The position numbers and the translations under genes were made by a program. A DNA stretch of 64,000 nucleotides, taken from Candidatus Eisenbacteria bacterium (GTDB lineage Bacteria; Eisenbacteria; RBG-16-71-46; CAIMUX01; JAHJDP01). Under the pieces are notes generated by a model, which saw only the letters and a list, made by a program, of their open reading frames with translations, made no database searches and was not told where the DNA came from. Positions 1 to 9,531 of this stretch are shown here, piece by piece. The DNA is taken from assembly GCA_018831195.1 (NCBI GenBank), contig JAHJDP010000002.1:1-64000 (forward strand), given 5' to 3'. Numbering within the stretch: position 1 is the first letter of the stretch; each line of letters begins with the position of its first letter.

Positions 1-71
1 AGACAAGAGATAACATTTTGACGCTGGAGGCGAGATAAGGGTGAGGTATGTCCTTTTCAGGGACAGTCTGT

Positions 72-278
72 TCAAATGGATGTTGAACATAATGAAAGAG
101 TCCAATTCGGAAAAGATAAAGCATAATGCGCTTGTTTTGGGCCTAGATCCAGAACGGTCATCCCTGTTCTAACGTATGGTTTAAGCAATTTCTTCGGATT
201 TTGTAGCCATCTTCGGATCCGGTTGTCCAATCCTCCCGCTCTTTCAACCGGGCATACGTGATGGTTCTTTTCACTCAT
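72..278 (-). pseudogene. 5' fragment of a class I SAM methyltransferase
   Basis: The 68-residue frame opens like a small family of SAM methyltransferases (HHVCP near the N terminus, then PYVRTGMTVLDLGP, which is SAM motif I). The similarity stops right after LDLGP, where a glycine-rich loop should continue, and the remaining 20 or so residues look like read-through. I checked the other minus frames down to base 1 and did not find the missing Rossmann core. I therefore read it as a gene truncated by a rearrangement, not a simple frameshift. It lies just downstream of rsgA on the same strand. It is unlikely to give an active enzyme. Confidence 0.6.
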
Positions 279-364
279 TCTCGATCTCTCTTTCCGCTTC
301 GATGCCGTGAATAAAGAGGCGTTCGCAGCCGCTTGGTCAAAATAAAATCGCCGCCGAGTAATGG

Positions 365-1432
365 TTATTTATTCTTCCTGTGCTTCATTGCGTTTTTGCA
401 AAACGCTCCAAACTGCTTGTCCTTTCTCCGCCGTTCCATATAAGACATCTTATGGTAATTCGATTCCTTCAATAGTTTCAGATAACTTCGGTGGCGCTCT
501 TCGCTGATATCTCCATTCTCAACAGCTTTAAGAATCGCGCATCCCGCCTCGATCGTATGTGTGCAGTCTCTAAATCGGCAGCCGTCCGACAATTCCCGAA
601 TGTCCGAGAAACTCTCATCGACTCCGTCTCCGGCGTCCATTATGGCGAGCTCTCTCATTCCGGGATTATCAATTATCATGGCGCCGTTATCGAGCATGAT
701 CAGTTGGCGCCGTACTGTCGTGTGTCTTCCCCTGCCATCCTTTTCGCGAACCGGGTAGGTCTCAAACTGTTCGCCGCCCAGCAGATGATTCAACAGCGTT
801 GTCTTGCCAACGCCGGAGGATCCCAAGAGGCAATAGGTTTTCCCTTTTTCCAGCGTTTGGCGGATTAGATTCAATCCGGCGCCTGTCGTATTGCTGAATG
901 TTATGACTCTATTTTGAATACCAGAATCCCGAATCTCTTCAATCTTCCGCTCCAACTCCTGAGGATTATTTAAATCACTCTTACTCAGAAGAATGACCGG
1001 CTCAATCCGCTCCTGATTCGCTATCACCAAATAGCGATCGAGTCTCCGTAAATTGAAATTGGTGTCACAAGATTGAACGATAAAGGCCACATCGAGATTA
1101 GAGGCTATGATCTGAAAAGAGATATCCCTACCGGCGGCTTTCCTTTTTAGAGTGGATTTTCGAGGGAGCAGATTTTGAATAATGGCCATCGTGCCGTCAT
1201 TATGATACTGAACCAAAACCCAGTCTCCCACACACGGCCATTCCAAACTCGATTCGGTTGAAAACATAAGCTTGCCGGCCAGTTGAGCTGGGATCTCATT
1301 CATTTCATCCCGCACCAGATATCGTTCCCGGTCGACCGTCGTGACACGGGCAAGCTTAAACTCCGTGGTTTTCAGCTCTTCCCAGCGCTCCTGAAACCAG
1401 CTGTCGAAACCAAGCTTCCCAAGATCCATCAT
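365..1432 (-). CDS. rsgA: Ribosome small-subunit-dependent GTPase RsgA (YjeQ)
   Basis: This is the circularly permuted GTPase that acts late in 30S subunit maturation and is stimulated by the small subunit. The order seen is an N-terminal OB-fold (about residues 25-95), a G4-type motif LLSKSDL (148-154), then the Walker A motif GSSGVGKT (204-211) and G3 DNPG (255-258), which is the permuted order of the family. A C-terminal zinc knuckle has C285, C290, H292 and C298. The length of 355 is normal. It is monocistronic or leads a stub methyltransferase. The G4 motif reads SKSD rather than NKxD, which is common in the longer YjeQ-like paralogues. Confidence 0.95.
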   Translation of the reverse strand: MMDLGKLGFDSWFQERWEELKTTEFKLARVTTVDRERYLVRDEMNEIPAQLAGKLMFSTESSLEWPCVGDWVLVQYHNDGTMAIIQNLLPRKSTLKRKAAGRDISFQIIASNLDVAFIVQSCDTNFNLRRLDRYLVIANQERIEPVILLSKSDLNNPQELERKIEEIRDSGIQNRVITFSNTTGAGLNLIRQTLEKGKTYCLLGSSGVGKTTLLNHLLGGEQFETYPVREKDGRGRHTTVRRQLIMLDNGAMIIDNPGMRELAIMDAGDGVDESFSDIRELSDGCRFRDCTHTIEAGCAILKAVENGDISEERHRSYLKLLKESNYHKMSYMERRRKDKQFGAFCKNAMKHRKNK

Positions 1433-1586
1433 CCACTCCCCAGTTTAAGGCAAAGATTCCTTCTTATTATAGTATTTGACGGCAAAAAATTTCAGGAAAA
1501 GCGAAGTGACCCGGAAAAATTATCGGGGGGTATTTGAATTCGCATTTAATCCCCGCTCAACAAAATGCCGTTCCAGTGTCGTTTTT

Positions 1587-2129
1587 CTACTGGTTCGGAT
1601 TCCCCGTCTCAGCAAATCTCTTCAGTCGTATTAGTTGCCCATTGAGAACGGTATCGACTATAGGGGCGATATTTTGCAGGCCTCCATCAATGTATCCACC
1701 GACACTGTACGTAAATCCCAGCCTGGTTGAATCGCCTATCGCCTCGAACATCCATGTCATACTCCCCGCAAGGCCAAAACCCTGGAGCGGGCCAAGAGCG
1801 CCTGACATGCGAAGCGTCTTGCCTGGGGAATTATAAACAACTTCGAGGTGGCGAACGCCGCCGCCATCGGGTAGCGCCTCGCAGAAACAACCACCCGGCC
1901 TTGCGTCAATAGACAGGTTTTTGGAATCGCCGGAAAAGGTATGTGCCGGATCCCACCATTCGGAGACATCCTGCACCAGATTATTATAGACACTGAGAGG
2001 AGTCCCATAGATGGGGATTTCGATTTTCAGAAAGAAGCCTGAATCCGTGCAGCTCGATACTTCCGCCACCGCCGGCGCGCAGACTGACAGAACAACGAGA
2101 ATTACGAATTGGCTGAAAAGTTGCTTCAT
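1587..2129 (-). CDS. Secreted SRPBCC/START-like protein
   Basis: The protein begins with a clear signal peptide (hydrophobic residues 5-20, cleavage near PAVAE). The rest, about residues 30-175, has the look of the SRPBCC ligand-binding fold: a YNNLVQDVSEWWDP segment near the start of the domain and alternating hydrophobic strands after it. Such proteins bind small hydrophobic molecules, and the ligand here cannot be read from sequence. It starts 17 bases after the stop of a TauE-like permease gene on the same strand, so the two may be cotranscribed. The family call is moderate and the function unknown. Confidence 0.65.
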   Translation of the reverse strand: MKQLFSQFVILVVLSVCAPAVAEVSSCTDSGFFLKIEIPIYGTPLSVYNNLVQDVSEWWDPAHTFSGDSKNLSIDARPGGCFCEALPDGGGVRHLEVVYNSPGKTLRMSGALGPLQGFGLAGSMTWMFEAIGDSTRLGFTYSVGGYIDGGLQNIAPIVDTVLNGQLIRLKRFAETGNPNQ

Positions 2130-2145
2130 GATTCACTCCTTCTTA

Positions 2146-2916
2146 TCATCCCCACACCCCATGAATCACCGCGGGAATGATAGAGGCAAGGCCGATGATC
2201 AACAAGATTATGTTAATGATTTTACGCAAGGCGGGCTTTGACATCCGGTTGCCGATCGGCATTCCGATACTGGCGCCCAGAAAGACAGCTGGCGTCAATA
2301 GCAGGGCAAGGAGCACGCTATGGAGGATATCCGGGCCAAAAGCTATATAGAGCAAAGCAAGCTGTACGGGGATTGAAGTGGCGAAAACAGCGAAAAGAAA
2401 TCCTCTCGTCTTTTCGGCTGACCAGTTATGGGCCAGTGACCATAGGACCAAGGGTGGGCCGCCCATTCCACTCACCCCGGCCAAGATCCCACTCGAGCTG
2501 AAAGCCAAACCACCCCAAATCCAGTGAACAGATTCTACTGGTGGTTTTCGGCCGATCATTTGGATCCCCACCAGGACACACAAGATGAAGCCGACGATCA
2601 TTTTAATCACCATCGGATCCCATGAAACGATACTTCTGAGAGCCAGCAAGCCTACCCCGACCATGACGGTTCGCGTCGCCGTCGCTACCAATGAGGATTT
2701 CCATGGCACCGAGGCGCGAAGCCGGCTGGCGCCCAAGACTGATTGAAGAAAGGAACAAACAGCCATCGTCGCAATCACATGGGGCAGCGGCATACCCATC
2801 CAGATAAGTAAAGGAGCCGCAAACAAAGCAAAGGCGAAGCCAACGGCGCTCTGAATGGCACTGGCCAGAAATATGACGACAGCAATGCCTAGGATATATA
2901 GAATGTTAAAATTCAT
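2146..2916 (-). CDS. TauE/SafE family permease
   Basis: This is a polytopic inner-membrane protein of the TauE/SafE family (sulfite, sulfoacetate or other organic-anion export). It shows about eight hydrophobic segments and the family's two-fold internal repeat, with GFAFALFAAPLLIWMG in the first half and GMGGPPLVLW in the second. An upstream in-frame start at 3006 would add a 30-residue hydrophilic leader atypical for the family. I prefer the ATG at 2916, directly before the first membrane segment, although no strong ribosome-binding site supports either. The substrate is unknown. Confidence 0.85.
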   Translation of the reverse strand: MNFNILYILGIAVVIFLASAIQSAVGFAFALFAAPLLIWMGMPLPHVIATMAVCSFLQSVLGASRLRASVPWKSSLVATATRTVMVGVGLLALRSIVSWDPMVIKMIVGFILCVLVGIQMIGRKPPVESVHWIWGGLAFSSSGILAGVSGMGGPPLVLWSLAHNWSAEKTRGFLFAVFATSIPVQLALLYIAFGPDILHSVLLALLLTPAVFLGASIGMPIGNRMSKPALRKIINIILLIIGLASIIPAVIHGVWG

Positions 2917-3058
2917 GGCACCCGGCTTCTGAGTAAAGAACAAGTCCGCTTTGGTTAGACGGCGAAAATGTTTTGGCTCTCCGCACTCCTCTGCAAATAA
3001 ATCCAAGCAGCCCTACTCAAGATATGCCAGGTGTCTTTCAAATGCGAAGGATTTCGCG

Positions 3059-5287
3059 TTATCTGATCACCAGGACCTTCTCTGATTGCGCCTGCTGGCC
3101 GACTTCAAGCCGGGCCAGATAGAGCCCCCCGGCGACAGGTCGATCATTGTCATCACGGCCATCCCAAATAATATTATGCGATCCCCGGTTCAGCTGTTGC
3201 TCTACCAAAGTTCGCACAATTCTCCCGTTGACATTATAAACTTTCAATGACACAACACTGCTATGCGGAAGAGCGAATGAATAGGCTGTTCCGGTGTGCA
3301 TTGGGTTGGGTCCCACATGCAACCCCAGAACCGGATCCACGGATACATTTCTTATATCGGATGTCGGACAATCAAAGGGGCCGAGAAAGTCACATACTTT
3401 CGGAGTCGTATTGTCGTAGGCAACCTGAAGCTCGTCCATCACCGTGGACATCGGTTTATCAGATTCACTGATGCTATACGCTTCAATTTGAATGGCCAGC
3501 TTTTTGGGGAGCCCACAGACTGATATGTCTTCTTCATTGTCCAAAAAGAGAAACTCATCCATTAGATCCGGATCACCATACATAGGCCTGCCGCTCACTA
3601 CTGTCAGCTTCACATCCGCAGCATCGATCTCGAGAAGGGCTTGATACGGATCCTCAGGATCACCGGGAATAACCATGAGATCGGCCTGATAACCCGTCGC
3701 CACTTGGCCTATTCGATCTTCAGCGCCCATGGCATAGGCGGCATTCCTTGTGGCAAAGAGGGCAAAATCCACGGGCTCAATCGTACTGCCCCAGAAAAGT
3801 GTGTTCAATTTGTTGCCATACTGGATTTCCTGCAGCATGTCCCGCGTGCCCGATTCGGTCCAATCCGGTGCAATTGCAACATTCACCCCGGCGAGCAGAG
3901 CGCCCGGAATGTCGGGCGATGCAGCATAAAGGAACATGTCGCTTTTGGGAGACCAGACCAGATTGGCCTCTGCTTCAGCCATGAGTTGCCATTCAGTTGG
4001 ACCGTACGGGATACCATGAAGGATGGTCGTCCGCCAATCCAACATGCCCCATTGCCGCCAGGTATAAAATTCCTGTAAAGCGGCCGCATTGATACCTTCA
4101 GACAAATGGATAACAAATCGATCCCAATACTCCTCTTTCATGTCCTGCCAGTAGTTCATGTCCTCGTCAAGTGGAAATGTCTTCGTATAAATACGACTTG
4201 GAAATCTTTCTGCATTATTTATAACCATTCCCTGCTGGCCGTAAAAATCATCGCTCTCGACGTTGCAGTTTCTTCCTTGCATCATCGTTGTACCGGCACA
4301 AAGCGCTCGCACTTCGGCGACTTTGAAGACATTGCCAATTTGAGCGTTGGTGCCGCCGTAATCTATAATGGCATCAAGCTGATCTCCAAAATCAGAGTAT
4401 ATTGGAGTGATCCGCCACTCATATCGATCCGCAAAGGTTTGCCCGAAAGGAATATGATCCAGAACATTATAAGCTGCGTGATTATGGCCATCGATTAAGC
4501 CGGGGAAAATCAAACCACCGGTCTCAACAAGCAGCAGCTCCCTCGGTGGAGATGATGTGATGCCGATAATTCTGTCGCCCTGGATCTCAATGTATGAATC
4601 CTCGAGAATCTCGAGGGCTGGATTCATCGTCACAATATCTCCCCCTATAACAAAATGCGGTATGATATCGCCCGTTAAGTCCATGGTGTTGCGCGGCTCG
4701 AGTTTATATTGACCGGCGCTATAGTACAAAAACCCGGTCACGGAGGCCAAAGAGTCACCGATTCTGGGAAAGTACATATAGTCGTTTAGGTCATCGCAGC
4801 GAATATCGCCGCTTCCATCGTTGGCTATCCACTCGCCGGCGCCCAAAAGAGATGTCACTGTGAGATCATTGATGCTGAGAAGCACAGATTCATACTGTTC
4901 TTGGGGTGCGTCTGCCGCCCAAACAACCAAGGATCCGATGGAATTGCCGGTCGAGAGAAGGGTATAGCTGGTAATCTCCCACAGTATTGTCATGCCGCTG
5001 ACCTCAATCACCGTACCGCTAATTTCCACCTCATCGCCAATCTGCGGGCCGTTGCTTTGGGAATAGACGTAGACCGCCTGCCAGGGACCGGTCCCTTCGG
5101 CGATCACATACCCGTAATAGGTAATGGCGGAGACGACACCTGAGGTTGTGATGAATTGCCCATTATAGGGGGATACCCCCGATGGATCAGTCGTGTATTG
5201 AATATCATAGACTGCAACCCCTGACACCGCTGTAACCGCAAACAAGATAAGAAGTAAGCTGATTACGGATGCTTGTGTAAATTTCAT
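3059..5287 (-). CDS. Secreted amidohydrolase with OB-like N-terminal and FlgD-like C-terminal domains
   Basis: The start at 5287 is chosen because GGAGG sits eight bases upstream. A signal peptide is followed by a DUF5689/OB-like domain (about residues 25-205), then an amidohydrolase barrel (about 210-600) with the metal motif DGHNH, the HLSEG segment, the ILHG segment and the AIAPDW aspartate motif, so all usual metal and catalytic positions appear present. The last 70 residues form an Ig-like FlgD/Por-type domain (VYNVNGRIVRTLV ... WDGRDDNDRPV) that usually serves in surface attachment or secretion sorting. The likely chemistry is hydrolytic deamination or dechlorination of a heterocycle as in the atrazine chlorohydrolase/cytosine deaminase group, but the substrate is unknown. 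Confidence 0.85.
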   Translation of the reverse strand: MKFTQASVISLLLILFAVTAVSGVAVYDIQYTTDPSGVSPYNGQFITTSGVVSAITYYGYVIAEGTGPWQAVYVYSQSNGPQIGDEVEISGTVIEVSGMTILWEITSYTLLSTGNSIGSLVVWAADAPQEQYESVLLSINDLTVTSLLGAGEWIANDGSGDIRCDDLNDYMYFPRIGDSLASVTGFLYYSAGQYKLEPRNTMDLTGDIIPHFVIGGDIVTMNPALEILEDSYIEIQGDRIIGITSSPPRELLLVETGGLIFPGLIDGHNHAAYNVLDHIPFGQTFADRYEWRITPIYSDFGDQLDAIIDYGGTNAQIGNVFKVAEVRALCAGTTMMQGRNCNVESDDFYGQQGMVINNAERFPSRIYTKTFPLDEDMNYWQDMKEEYWDRFVIHLSEGINAAALQEFYTWRQWGMLDWRTTILHGIPYGPTEWQLMAEAEANLVWSPKSDMFLYAASPDIPGALLAGVNVAIAPDWTESGTRDMLQEIQYGNKLNTLFWGSTIEPVDFALFATRNAAYAMGAEDRIGQVATGYQADLMVIPGDPEDPYQALLEIDAADVKLTVVSGRPMYGDPDLMDEFLFLDNEEDISVCGLPKKLAIQIEAYSISESDKPMSTVMDELQVAYDNTTPKVCDFLGPFDCPTSDIRNVSVDPVLGLHVGPNPMHTGTAYSFALPHSSVVSLKVYNVNGRIVRTLVEQQLNRGSHNIIWDGRDDNDRPVAGGLYLARLEVGQQAQSEKVLVIR

Positions 5288-5542
5288 CGGCGTGGCCTCC
5301 ATCTATGTGGTGTAAGAAGCAGCAATTATCTTTGTGCCTAGATCTATGACGAGAAAGCTGGTACATGCGAACCGATCAACTTCATGTACGCCCCTCAATT
5401 CCGAATTTTGATATCATAGACCCTCAGAAGAACACACCGGGATTCTACCTCAGAATATAGGCGCATGGCAAGCTCCCCGGGCGGCGGCGTCCGTCCAATA
5501 CTGATATTGCCTGCCTTGCCCCCCGCCTGCTACTCTACCGAC

Positions 5543-8098
5543 ATGAATAGGGAATCGGACCATCGTGGCAAATCCTTCAGTATTCATCTCGTTATATTCT
5601 TCACGGGTTTTACATTTTTGATCTATGAGGTCAGTTGGAATCGACTACTGTCCTTGACTCTTGGAACGACCGTCACGGCATCTACAATCGTTCTCTCGTC
5701 CTTCATGGCGGGATTCGGAATAGGCGCCTATTTTTGGGGCCGCATCGCCAACGACAGGATCCAGCTCGGAAAAATCCTGTCGGCGCTGCTCACTGGGATC
5801 GGAATCACCAGCGCGCTTAATTATTTCATTTTATCCCTCGGGCTCCCCCTTCTATATTCCGCTCTTTCCCGAGGAGGGACCCCTTCGCAAATCGTCGAAA
5901 TGGTAGCTTTTGCCATCGCCACGCTTTTACTTTTTGTCCCCGCCTTTTTCATGGGTGCCATCTTCCCGCTTGGCAGCAAGATTGCGGTGAAATCGGCCGT
6001 CTCGATCCCCGCCGCCTTAGGCCGATTGTACGCCTTCGAGACTCTAGGCAGCGCCCTCGGCGGATTGGTGGCGGGTTTTATCTTGTTGGGGACGCTGGGG
6101 CAAAGAAATACCTTTGTGTTTGCCATCATTATCAATCTTTCCTTGGCTATTTGGATTTTCATTACAAAAAGATTCAATCCATACGAAATGCCAACCCAAG
6201 AATCCGCCGATACCGGGCCGGCGTATTCTTCAAAAGCTAAATCCCGCGGCGTTCTCGGCCGCACGCCCATGGCCCTTAAAAGAACCGCCTTGATGGGAGC
6301 GTTTGTCTGCGGATTCGCCATACTGAGCCTTCAGATTTTGTGGTTGAGGGTCTTTCGGATCTATTTGACCAATACGAGTTACACCTTCGCCCTTGTGTCA
6401 TCGCTGGCTATTCTTGGATTGTATACCGGTAGCACAATATTCAAATACATCGGTCATAAAAACGACAATTATCAGAGATCCATGTATCGCATCATACTCT
6501 TGATGAGTGCCGTCGTTCTTTTGGGTCTCATGTTTCTGATCTATCTGCCCCAGGCTCTCATGTTTCCATTTCAAACGCTCTGGGTTCATCCGCTGCTGCG
6601 CGTGCTGTTGTTGCCCTTCGTCGCAGCCATTCTCATTGTCTTTCCTCCTTCAGTTTGTTCCGGCTATGCCTTTCCGCTGGCTTGCCGCATGTATACCGGA
6701 CGCGGGCAGAACATCAGCAAAGATGTTGGATTTGTGTTAATGATCAATACGATAGGGTCTGTCGTCGGACCAATTGTCGCCGCTTTTGTTCTTATCCCCG
6801 GGCTGGGCGCCGCAATATCGATCCTACTCGTCGTCTGGCTTCTGGCCGGCACGGCGCTTCTTATCTTGCACACGCAGAAATCGCCTCGCAAGCCTCGATT
6901 AGCTCTGGGTTGTCTCTATGCGGCCACCGCCCTTCTCCTTGCTGTGGTCATTGTTAAGCCGGATATTAAAATTCTTCCACCCTCCTTCTGCCGTTTTGAT
7001 CACGATATCTTGTACTACCGCGAGTCGGTTGAAGGAACACTCACCGTCGGACAAGACAAGGGAGCCGGCCAGGCAACTAAGTACACCTTTGTGAACAACA
7101 GCGCCGTTATTGGATCAACTTACGACGCCATCAAGGTCGTTAAGATGATCGGTCATACCCCCTTTTTTCTGGGACTCGATTGCAAAAATGCTTTGGTCAT
7201 CGGATTTGGCATTGGCGTAACCACCTCGGCGATCGCCTCCCATCCAGAAGTCGAATCGATTGAATGCGTAGAATTAGTGGCCGGATTGGGAGAAGCGGCC
7301 GTTTTTTATAACGACTTGAATCAAAATGTCATGGAAGACCCGAGGCTCAAGCTCGTCCACGGCGACGGCCGGCATTATCTTCAGATGACATCAAAGAAGT
7401 ATGATCTGATTTCCTGCGATCCCACCCACCCCATTCTGGGTTCGGGGAATCTCTATACAAAAGACTATTTTTTGCTGTGCCTGGAGCATCTGAATCCGGG
7501 AGGGATGGTTTCCCAATATCTTCCTCTTCACAAACTGCGATTGGTGGATTTTTTAGGCATCATCAGCACATTCCACTCCGTGTTTCCAAACAGCACGGTC
7601 TGGCTCGGGCATTATCACGCAATGCTCCTGGGATCTACAGACCCGATTGAAATCGATTTTGAGACCTGGTCGGCAAACATTGAAAAGATCGACATAGATG
7701 TTCATTTTTACTCAGATCCTTACCACCTTGCCGCCAATCTTATGCTGGATGGCGCCACGATCGGGAAGCTCCCCACCCAAAACAGAATCAATACTGATGA
7801 TCATTCCTATACCGAATTTTTTGCGCCCGCATGTCTTGATGCTGACAATATCAGTAGGAATTTGGCCTTCTTTATGGAGAGGCCGGCCGGACCGGTCTCC
7901 ATTTTCAAGAACATTGCGGATGCGGAGAGAATGGAGCATTTTGTCCTGGGGAATCAGCTGTTAACCAAGAGTCTCTATTATCAATTAAACGGAGACAATC
8001 AGCGCAGCCTGCAGTTCTTGCGCCAGGCCTGCCGGTCGAATCCAGAGGATCAGGAGTATCCCTTCCTTATGCAACTCTACTTCAATGTTTCACAATAA
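5543..8098 (+). CDS. Fused membrane transporter-like / spermidine synthase-like protein
   Basis: The N-terminal two thirds (about residues 15-490) hold roughly twelve hydrophobic segments in an MFS-like arrangement. The following 250 residues form a Rossmann methyltransferase-like domain of the polyamine synthase type, with VIGFGIGVTTSAIA (nucleotide-binding loop) and the ISCDPTHPILGSGNLYT segment matching the spermidine synthase catalytic strand. A short tetratricopeptide-like tail ends the protein. Such fusions are widespread, and their substrate is not established. I start at the second in-frame ATG (5543), because the upstream ATG at 5465 adds a low-complexity proline-rich leader. It is transcribed divergently from the amidohydrolase. 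Confidence 0.85.
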   Translation: MNRESDHRGKSFSIHLVIFFTGFTFLIYEVSWNRLLSLTLGTTVTASTIVLSSFMAGFGIGAYFWGRIANDRIQLGKILSALLTGIGITSALNYFILSLGLPLLYSALSRGGTPSQIVEMVAFAIATLLLFVPAFFMGAIFPLGSKIAVKSAVSIPAALGRLYAFETLGSALGGLVAGFILLGTLGQRNTFVFAIIINLSLAIWIFITKRFNPYEMPTQESADTGPAYSSKAKSRGVLGRTPMALKRTALMGAFVCGFAILSLQILWLRVFRIYLTNTSYTFALVSSLAILGLYTGSTIFKYIGHKNDNYQRSMYRIILLMSAVVLLGLMFLIYLPQALMFPFQTLWVHPLLRVLLLPFVAAILIVFPPSVCSGYAFPLACRMYTGRGQNISKDVGFVLMINTIGSVVGPIVAAFVLIPGLGAAISILLVVWLLAGTALLILHTQKSPRKPRLALGCLYAATALLLAVVIVKPDIKILPPSFCRFDHDILYYRESVEGTLTVGQDKGAGQATKYTFVNNSAVIGSTYDAIKVVKMIGHTPFFLGLDCKNALVIGFGIGVTTSAIASHPEVESIECVELVAGLGEAAVFYNDLNQNVMEDPRLKLVHGDGRHYLQMTSKKYDLISCDPTHPILGSGNLYTKDYFLLCLEHLNPGGMVSQYLPLHKLRLVDFLGIISTFHSVFPNSTVWLGHYHAMLLGSTDPIEIDFETWSANIEKIDIDVHFYSDPYHLAANLMLDGATIGKLPTQNRINTDDHSYTEFFAPACLDADNISRNLAFFMERPAGPVSIFKNIADAERMEHFVLGNQLLTKSLYYQLNGDNQRSLQFLRQACRSNPEDQEYPFLMQLYFNVSQ

Positions 8099-8112
8099 AG
8101 CCAGCGGGATAT

Positions 8113-8538
8113 CTAGTTGATCATATATCGAAGCACGTTCCATACCCCAACAGCCGCGAAAACCGTGCATAGAATAGAGAAGACGCCAAGATAACGATTT
8201 TTCAGCCAGCCACTGAGTCCGAGCATTGAAAAGAGGAAAAACAGACCCAGTATAAACGACCGCGACAAGGATATATGGGCGCCCAAGCGCCATGTTTCTG
8301 CAGACTCTTGCAGCGCTTCGGGCCCGCCCTTAACCAAAGTCTGCGCCGCAAAAGAACCCATCAATGACCACCCCAGAGCAGAAACCAGCAAACAGGCTGC
8401 CGCAGCCGTCGTCACAGCGATCGAGGCAGATAGAATGCGCCCTTTCTCTTTGTGGCCGAGAAGCAGCGCGAGAAACGTAATGGAAAATCCCGCAAGAATT
8501 GCGCTGACGTTGGCTAATTGTCCATAAAATGCATCCAT
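8113..8538 (-). CDS. Small four-helix membrane protein, unknown
   Basis: The protein has 141 residues and four predicted membrane helices (about residues 10-30, 38-62, 88-110 and 118-138). I do not recognise a family. It converges with the upstream plus-strand gene, leaving 14 bases between the stops. An AT-rich inverted repeat lies about 45 bases ahead of its start. Confidence 0.6.
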   Translation of the reverse strand: MDAFYGQLANVSAILAGFSITFLALLLGHKEKGRILSASIAVTTAAAACLLVSALGWSLMGSFAAQTLVKGGPEALQESAETWRLGAHISLSRSFILGLFFLFSMLGLSGWLKNRYLGVFSILCTVFAAVGVWNVLRYMIN

Positions 8539-8580
8539 CAGTTTCCCTCATCGCATCATTACGCGGCCCTTGCCCACACC

Positions 8581-8608
8581 TATTCTATTATTTATAGAAT
8601 ATAATAGA
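8581..8608. promoter_or_regulatory. AT-rich perfect inverted repeat upstream of the 8113-8538 gene
   Basis: Two overlapping palindromes are present: TATTCTA-N7-TAGAATA (8581-8601) and the eight-base arms TCTATTAT-N9-ATAATAGA (8584-8608). The segment is far more AT-rich than its surroundings. It could be an operator or part of a promoter for the minus-strand membrane-protein gene. No protein or family can be assigned. Confidence 0.4.
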
Positions 8609-8663
8609 CATCATTGATCTCAAGGCCTGCACGATATTTCTGTAGACGCCTTTCAAGTTTTTA

Positions 8664-9416
8664 TCACGCTCCCACCTTCCGAAACGCATAAACTGCAAAT
8701 CCCAACGTATCCCTCCCCCATTTCAGATAACTGTGTTTCTCGCGGGATATGCGTTCTTGAAGATAGGTGACATCCGGATCGTCGGCATGTTTCCGGCTAT
8801 ACTCATCGGCTGCATACCATTGCAGGCCCTCGTATTCATCCCAATCCTTTTCCTCGCTGACAATTGAATAGACAAGGCGCAGGCCCTTCTCCTCTGCAAC
8901 ACGTACATTTCCTTCGCATGTGCTGAATGTACCCGCACTGCAATCAATGGCCGCCAAATACTCTTTGGATGGATCTCGCCGCCAGTGCGGCTCCCCGATG
9001 ATAACCCAGCCGTTTTGTTTAACCATGGGAATCAATGCCTCAAGCGTTCCTGCATGCCCGCCATAAATCCAGCTGGCTCCGATACACGCGGCCAAATCGA
9101 GGCTATTCGGCATGTCGGGTGAAAATTCCGCCCCATCCATTTCCAAAAATTTAATCCCTACCCCTTGGATCCTTTCGGCCAGCCTCTGCTTGGCGTCAGC
9201 CACACAGAAGGGGGAAATATCGACGCCGATACCGGTCACGCCGTATTTTTCTGCCAGACGGATGATGAACTCACCCTTGCCGCAAGCTACTTCCGCGACC
9301 AGCGCTCCAGCGGGAAGCCGAAGAAGCTCGATGAAACGGCCAAGCCGCTCCACACTCATCGGATTACAGAAAACATGTTCGCGATGGGTAATGTCATAAA
9401 ACTTCCACTTTTCCAT
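8664..9416 (-). CDS. Class I SAM-dependent methyltransferase
   Basis: The enzyme has SAM motif I as VAEVACGKGEF (about residues 35-45), the acidic residue GVDISPF at the end of strand 2, and LAACIGASW as motif II/III. The family is the generic Methyltransf_25/11 group, so the substrate is open. The start at 9416 is preferred because GGAGGAAAT directly precedes it. A 53-residue upstream extension in frame has no family similarity. An aminoglycoside-phosphotransferase-like gene lies 115 bases upstream on the same strand. Confidence 0.85.
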   Translation of the reverse strand: MEKWKFYDITHREHVFCNPMSVERLGRFIELLRLPAGALVAEVACGKGEFIIRLAEKYGVTGIGVDISPFCVADAKQRLAERIQGVGIKFLEMDGAEFSPDMPNSLDLAACIGASWIYGGHAGTLEALIPMVKQNGWVIIGEPHWRRDPSKEYLAAIDCSAGTFSTCEGNVRVAEEKGLRLVYSIVSEEKDWDEYEGLQWYAADEYSRKHADDPDVTYLQERISREKHSYLKWGRDTLGFAVYAFRKVGA

Positions 9417-9531
9417 ATTTCCTCCATGGTTTTTCTTGGGCCATTCTATCGCCGCAGAGTTCAAGATGTGATGATTCGCTCGAGTGTCGCTCGGTGTCGA
9501 AGCATCCAAGAGGCGCCTCTCGTCCTCCAGG

